Shown here piece by piece: positions 60,057-64,000 of a stretch of DNA of 64,000 nt. Each line of letters begins with the position of its first letter. The first letter of the stretch is position 1. The notes below the pieces were generated by a model. The model was given only the letters and a program-made list of their open reading frames with translations, was not told the origin of the DNA and did no database searches. The stretch covers positions 61,077-125,076 of the forward strand of contig NZ_CP011772.1 of the NCBI RefSeq assembly GCF_001028705.1. Reading direction: 5' to 3'. The stretch is from Croceicoccus naphthovorans (GTDB taxonomy: Bacteria; Pseudomonadota; Alphaproteobacteria; Sphingomonadales; Sphingomonadaceae). Both the position numbers and the translations under genes were made by a program.

Positions 60057-60135
60057 TCAATGCATAAGTCTATATCTGTTCCATGCCGCAATGTTCTTTG
60101 TTCGTTGCAGTGGCACTCGGCGAAGGAGCGATCTG

Positions 60136-61201
60136 ATGGCGAAAAAGCAAAGCGACTACCTCGCCAGTCTTCTGGCTGAGGACGAGGCGGAAGCGGAAGC
60201 GCCAAAGAGCGACACCCAGGATGCAGCGATCCCCTTTCCCTCTCGCGGTGAGCCGACGCGCGCCAGTGCGCGTGCAGGCCTTTCGCTCCTTGGACGTGAG
60301 AATGCGCTGTCGCGGGTTGCAACCGGCGAAGTCCGGCAAGTCACACAACTGCTTTTGGATCCGGCGCGTGTGCGGGTCTGGGCTGGAAATGCGCGAATTC
60401 AAGCAAAGCTCACTGAGGACAATTGCCGCGATCTCATCGATTCGATCGTAGCAGAAGGTGGGCAGAAGGTTCCCGTGTTGTTCGCCACATCAAGGACGAT
60501 CCGGCCCACGACTATGAGCTGATCGCAGGAACCCGGCGCCACTTCGCCATCTCCTGGCTGCGGGCACATTCGTACCCGGACATGAGGTTGCTCGCGCAGG
60601 TTGCCGAACTCGACGATGAGGCAGCATTCCGCCTCGCCGATATCGAGAACAGGGCCCGCAAGGACATCTCGGACATCGAGAGGGCGCGGAACTACGCTGC
60701 AGCACTCGAATTGCATTATGGCGGCAAGGCCGTCCGCATGGCTGAGCGGCTCAAGCTCTCAAAAGGCTGGCTTTCGAAGATGTTGAAGGCAGCCACGATC
60801 TCTGACGATGTGCTCGTTGCATTTGCCAACCTGCACGAGCTGACGCTCAATCCTGCTTACAAGCTGGCCACCGCGCTCGCGCGCGCGACCGCCATCCTCA
60901 AAGAAGCCAAAGCGATCGCTGGCGAAAACCAGGCACTAGACAGCGGCACCCTCCCCTCCCCGGCGCAGCAACCTTGCGTCGGCTCATGGCTGCAAATGCC
61001 GTGAAGGCTCCAGCACCGGTCGATTTGCGGATGGAGATTGCCGGTCCACACGGTAGGCCTGTCGTGGCCGTCAAGGCGGTTAACCGACAGGGGATCACCC
61101 TGCACCTGCCGATGGCAAGCGGTGCAAGCGACGATGCTGTCGCCGAGGCGGTTCTGAAGGTTCTGGAAGGCCTTCGAGAGAACGGGATCTCGGTGAAATA
61201 G
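60136..61201 (+). pseudogene. parB: Plasmid partition protein ParB, frameshifted
   Basis: Joined across three frames this is a ParB of about 350 residues. The N-terminus (MAKKQSDYLASLLAEDEAEA) carries the ParA-contacting region. Then come NCRDLIDSIVAEGGQKVPV, a frame change near 60485, and HIKDDPAHDYELIAGTRRH. The helix-turn-helix KAVRMAERLKLSKGWLSKML comes next. After a second change near 60960, in a CCCTCCCCTCCCC tract, the C-terminal dimerisation part ends at 61201. GGAG precedes ATG 60136. Likely targets are the two palindromes at 61240 and 62212. Confidence 0.82.
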
Positions 61202-61239
61202 TGGACGGCGCGGCTGCATTGGTCGGCGCAAGTGCCCGG

Positions 61240-61259
61240 AAGTTTCCTCGAGGAAACTT
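61240..61259. promoter_or_regulatory. Candidate parS centromere palindrome, copy 1
   Basis: AAGTTTCCTCGAGGAAACTT is a perfect 20-bp palindrome, 4 bp before the repA GTG. Its core GTTTCCTCGAGGAAAC has the GTT-N10-AAC shape of many parS sites. It could bind ParB, act as the repA operator, or both. Confidence 0.6.
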
Positions 61260-61262
61260 CTC

Positions 61263-62657
61263 GTGAGTCGCGCCCGCAAGCAAGCTGTAGGCGAGCAGTT
61301 CGATTTGTTTCTGCCGTATATCGCCGATCTCAACTTCCGCGATCAGCGGGAGATGATGGAGCGACCGTTCTTCAGCCTGGCAAAGTCGAAGCGCATCAAG
61401 CCAATTGACTATAACAGCCCGGATGGGAAGCTGTGGGTCCATGTCAGCGCCAATCCTGACTATGGCATGGCCACGATTTGGGATGCGGACATCCTGATTT
61501 ATTGCGCAAGCATGCTCGCCGACATGGCTAGGCGAGGGCAGAACGACATTCCTCGCAAGCTCCATATCATGCCCTATGACTTGCTTCGGGCTATCGGGCG
61601 GCCAACGACTGGGCGAGCGTATGAGCTACTTGGCCAGGCCCTCGACAGGCTCGTATCGACGACAATCAAGACCAACATCCGCGCGGAGAATCGTCGCGAG
61701 GCAACGTTCAGCTGGCTCGATGGCTGGACGCAGCTGGTCGACGAGCGCACTGAACGTTCCAAAGGCATGACGCTTGAGCTCTCAAACTGGTTCTATGAAG
61801 GCGTGCTCATGAAGGGCGGAGTGCTGGCAATCGACCGTGCCTATTTCAGCATCAGTGGTGGGCGTGAGCGATGGCTTTACAAGGTGGCGCGCAAACATGC
61901 CGGCGGGGCAGGGGAGGGCGGCTTTGCCATCACCATGCCAGTACTGTTCGAAAAGAGCGGTGCCGAGGGGCCTACCTCGTCGTTCAAGTTCGAGCTCCTG
62001 AAGCTTGCCGAGAAAAACGCGCTGCCAGGCTATGAATTGGTGGTCGAACAGTCAGCAAAGAGAGAACCACTCCTCCGGATGCTCCGTAACAACGCGAAAG
62101 GCGAAGGGTTGACGGTATCTGCCGAAGACATCGCCGACGGTCGATCCGCGTTCGAACAGCTCGCAGGCAATGCTAAAGCAGGGGAGGGCGCGACAACCGA
62201 ACTGGTCGAGAAAGTTTCCTCAAGGAAACTTCCCGAGCCGGTGAAGCCTCCAAGAGATGAGGAAGAGGTTCTGGTCGACGCTCGCTCGTTGATCAAAAGC
62301 ACCGTCACCGGGCTCTCCGACGCCGCCACACGTGGCTTCATGACGGATGATACGATTGAGCTCCTCCGCCGCGAATGTCCGGGCTGGGACCTCTATAATC
62401 TTCATGCCGAGTTCGAAGCCTGGGTGAACGCTTCAGCCGAGCGAAGCCCGGTCAATTGGCAAAAAGCCTTCATAGGCTGGGTGAAGCGACATCACGAAAA
62501 ACCGGCACGAATTGCGCGGCTGAGGCCCTCGAGGCCGCCGAGCGGAGCCAACGTAGCAGTGCCGATTGCCCCGGCAAACCGGTCAAATTTCAGGTCAGCG
62601 CCAGTCCGCGTTCCCGAAGTGTCGTGTCGAGACAACCTGGCACCAAACCCGAAGTAG
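61263..62657 (+). CDS. repA: Replication initiator protein A (RPA family)
   Basis: A 464-residue plasmid replication initiator of the RPA family. It is recognised by QFDLFLPYIADLNFRDQREM, MMERPFFSLAKSKR, WVHVSANPDYGMATIWDADI and PYDLLRAIGRPTTGRAYELL. A second winged-helix part follows (FYEGVLMKGGVLAIDRAYF, LYKVARKHAG). It binds the iterons located immediately downstream. The GTG at 61263 lies right behind a 20-bp palindrome that may serve for autoregulation or partition. The C-terminal 150 residues are less conserved. This is the only long gene between 55.8 and 63 kb with an unbroken frame. Confidence 0.92.
   Translation: MSRARKQAVGEQFDLFLPYIADLNFRDQREMMERPFFSLAKSKRIKPIDYNSPDGKLWVHVSANPDYGMATIWDADILIYCASMLADMARRGQNDIPRKLHIMPYDLLRAIGRPTTGRAYELLGQALDRLVSTTIKTNIRAENRREATFSWLDGWTQLVDERTERSKGMTLELSNWFYEGVLMKGGVLAIDRAYFSISGGRERWLYKVARKHAGGAGEGGFAITMPVLFEKSGAEGPTSSFKFELLKLAEKNALPGYELVVEQSAKREPLLRMLRNNAKGEGLTVSAEDIADGRSAFEQLAGNAKAGEGATTELVEKVSSRKLPEPVKPPRDEEEVLVDARSLIKSTVTGLSDAATRGFMTDDTIELLRRECPGWDLYNLHAEFEAWVNASAERSPVNWQKAFIGWVKRHHEKPARIARLRPSRPPSGANVAVPIAPANRSNFRSAPVRVPEVSCRDNLAPNPK
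62212..62231. promoter_or_regulatory. Candidate parS centromere palindrome, copy 2 (inside repA)
   Basis: AAGTTTCCTCAAGGAAACTT differs from copy 1 by a single central base and keeps both arms. It lies within the repA coding sequence, 953 bp from copy 1. A near-perfect 20-bp palindrome repeated at this distance is unlikely by chance. Confidence 0.6.
62610..62624 (-). repeat. Inverted iteron copy at the 3' end of repA
   Basis: GTTCCCGAAGTGTCG is the inverse of CGACACTTCGGGAAC, a close match to the origin iterons. It lies within the last codons of repA, 133 bp before the direct array. Inverted copies often serve as repressor sites for initiator dimers. Confidence 0.6.
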
Positions 62658-62756
62658 ACCATTCAGCTCCCACGCGCCCAATTGAATCACTTTGTGACGA
62701 CCTCCGGCAAAACTGATTCAAAAACTCGTGCAAGCCTGAGGCATTGCGTAGCCTTT

Positions 62757-62870
62757 CGACACTTCAGGAACACAAAGCAGTCTGTCAACGACACTCCGGG
62801 AACCGATAACCGACACATCAGGAACAGCACTCCCGACACAACGGGAACGGATTGTCGATACAACAGGAAC
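62757..62870 (+). repeat. oriV: Replication origin iteron array (oriV)
   Basis: Five direct repeats with the consensus CGACACnnCnGGAAC start at 62757, 62789, 62811, 62834 and 62856. The last has CGATAC instead of CGACAC. The last four are spaced by 22-23 bp, two DNA turns, while the first stands 32 bp away. Their place just downstream of repA, followed by an A+T-rich stretch, is the classic layout of an iteron origin bound by the initiator. Confidence 0.85.
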
Positions 62871-62924
62871 GGCTCGATGTGCCCGACTCGTGGATTTCCG
62901 GGCCAAACGCGCCAATTCTGGGCC

Positions 62925-62995
62925 ATCTAACTTTCTAACAATACCATTTAACCCTCTAACCCATAGGAGAAGTTCAATTTCATTGAATTGATCAG
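62925..62995. other. A+T-rich segment beside the iterons (possible DNA-unwinding element)
   Basis: From about 62927 to 62993 the sequence drops sharply in GC and contains repeated CTAAC/TTAAC units (CTAACTTT, CTAACAAT, TTAACCC, CTAACCC) and an inverted TTCAAT/ATTGAA pair. It lies about 55 bp after the last iteron, where origin melting is expected. The rest of 62658-63043 shows no gene. Confidence 0.5.
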
Positions 62996-63043
62996 GGGAA
63001 GGGCGGGATCGGCTAGGACGTAATCACGAAGCATATAAACTGC

Positions 63044-64000
63044 CTACCGCGTGCGCTCGAGCAGCCTGTCAATCTCATCCATTGCCGCATCGAACTCGGC
63101 AAGCAGCGGGAGGGCAGGGCGCCCGACCGCTCGCTGCTCATCTGGATAGCTCTCTCATGTTCGCCAGTGGCTACCAGCAGGACCTTGCCCCTGACCGTCT
63201 CGACCCGGGCCATCCCCGCATCGACCAGCGCATCGCGAACGGCATAGGTGCTCGCCGTGTAATCCCGAATGCCACGCCCATCTGTTCGAGCCCGAGCGGA
63301 GCAAACCCGCAAGTAGCATCCAGACCTGCGGAGCACGCGCCGACGAACGCAAATGGCCAAGACTGTGGTGCATGCGCATCGCCCTGCGCGCAGTTTCGGC
63401 CAGCTCGATCAGCCCTGAACACTTGCTGCCAGCCTCTCGGCCATGACGATCCGCCGCGAGCAGGGCCCCAGCACCGGCCTGAGTGCTTCGGCGGTCACCG
63501 CACCGGGGCAGGGGAGGGGACCCGCCAGGCGCCACAGGAGGCCAGCAGGCGGCCCTGGAGCGCATCGAGGGCCCACAGTGGCGTGCGAATGCCTGCGCGC
63601 TCGATCGCGACGTCACGGCCCAGCAGTGGGAGCACAGCGGCACCGCGTTCAATGGGCGCGAACAGCGCCGATTGCCGCAGGCGCCGGTTAAGCTGTTCGA
63701 GCGCCGCGAACGGCAAGGACGGCAGAGACAAAGGGGAGGGGGCCTTCCCCGATCAGCCCGCGTGCAGCCTCAAGCGCCTTGGTGGGAAGCCCTACAGCGC
63801 TGTTATCGCTGCCATCGGCAGTGAACCTCGCGCGGCCGATATAGTTCGGGCTGCCGCGCTCAGCAGCTCCCAGGGATGATGGCCCAGTTCGGTAAGCAGG
63901 GCGCGGACGATGGTGTGCGCGGGCAGGGGTGAGGGGGTCTCCAGCGGGGCACGCTCGAGTCCAGCGAACCAGTGATCGAAGCGCATTTCGGCATCGGTGA
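63044..64000 (-). pseudogene. Unidentified gene next to the origin, frameshifted and cut by the window edge
   Basis: Protein-like sequence runs on the minus strand in several frames. MRFDHWFAGLERAPLETPSP (near 63986) leads to EQLNRRLRQSALFAPIERGA (near 63700), then LIELAETARRAMRMHHSLGH (near 63420) and STYAVRDALVDAGMARVETV (near 63240). A helical end, AAMDEIDRLLERTR, stops at 63044. At least three frame changes are needed. The third part looks like a winged-helix DNA-binding region, so a replication or copy-control regulator is possible. I do not know the family, and the start may be outside the window. Confidence 0.55.

Noticed and set aside
61905..62190. GCAGGGGAGGG tracts within repA and near 63505 as further leader copies
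   Set aside because: They are on the opposite strand or inside open coding sequence and lack the adjoining hairpin and start codon that define the leaders.
62757..62870. Short direct repeats considered as a CRISPR array
   Set aside because: Units are 15 bp with 7-17-bp gaps, vary in sequence, and follow a replication initiator gene; they are iterons. No cas genes are present.

Overview
The window reads as a large conjugative plasmid, or an integrated copy of one, from a GC-rich alphaproteobacterium, most likely a sphingomonad (Novosphingobium/Sphingobium-like). This is an inference from the F-type transfer genes, the RPA-type replication initiator, the ParA with an N-terminal helix-turn-helix, and the set of DUF736, DUF3768, DUF1173, DUF2493, ArdC and strawberry-notch genes typical of such plasmids. 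I see no rRNA, tRNA or CRISPR array.

Layout. (1) 1-10.9 kb, plus strand: an F-type mating-pair-formation operon (S26 peptidase, TraW, a small membrane protein, TraU, TrbC, TraN, thioredoxin-like TraF, TraH, TraG), mostly with overlapping stop and start codons. (2) 11.4-12.2 kb: a PrlF/YhaV toxin-antitoxin pair behind its own promoter and operator. (3) 12.2-19.1 kb, minus strand: a ribbon-helix-helix protein, TraD, a MobF relaxase TraI and small accessory genes. (4) 19.1-19.6 kb: a probable oriT. (5) 19.5-31.7 kb: small genes including ssb and DUF2493, interrupted by three toxin-antitoxin-like modules. (6) 31.8-33.2 kb: an IS110/IS1111-type insertion sequence. (7) 33.4-45.9 kb: cargo that looks like a genome-defence or DNA-processing island, with a GHKL ATPase-zincin fusion, a CoiA-like nuclease, a WYL regulator, SbcD/SbcC, and an SMC-like ATPase with an S24/LexA-like tail. 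(8) 46.3-58.8 kb, minus strand: DUF736, DUF3768, ArdC, a ParB-like protein, a DUF433/DUF5615 pair, a strawberry-notch helicase/methylase and a Toprim protein. (9) 58.9-63 kb, plus strand: parA, parB, repA and an iteron origin.

How it works together. If transfer starts near 19.24 kb and proceeds to higher coordinates, regions 5 and 8 are the leading region. Their minus-strand genes point back towards oriT, the orientation that lets the incoming single strand serve as template, as in F. Seven of these genes share a leader made of a G-rich tract, a hairpin and a start codon. Two others, and possibly ssb, lie behind a second hairpin type. These could be single-strand promoters or RNA leaders. Two leading-region proteins end in SSB-tail-like peptides, while the plasmid's own short SSB has no such tail.

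Quality note. Reading frames are clean up to about 55.8 kb. From there to 61.2 kb, and again after 63 kb, every long gene except repA is broken by single-base frameshifts. These hit even the most conserved parts of parA and parB, so local sequence error is more likely than decay.
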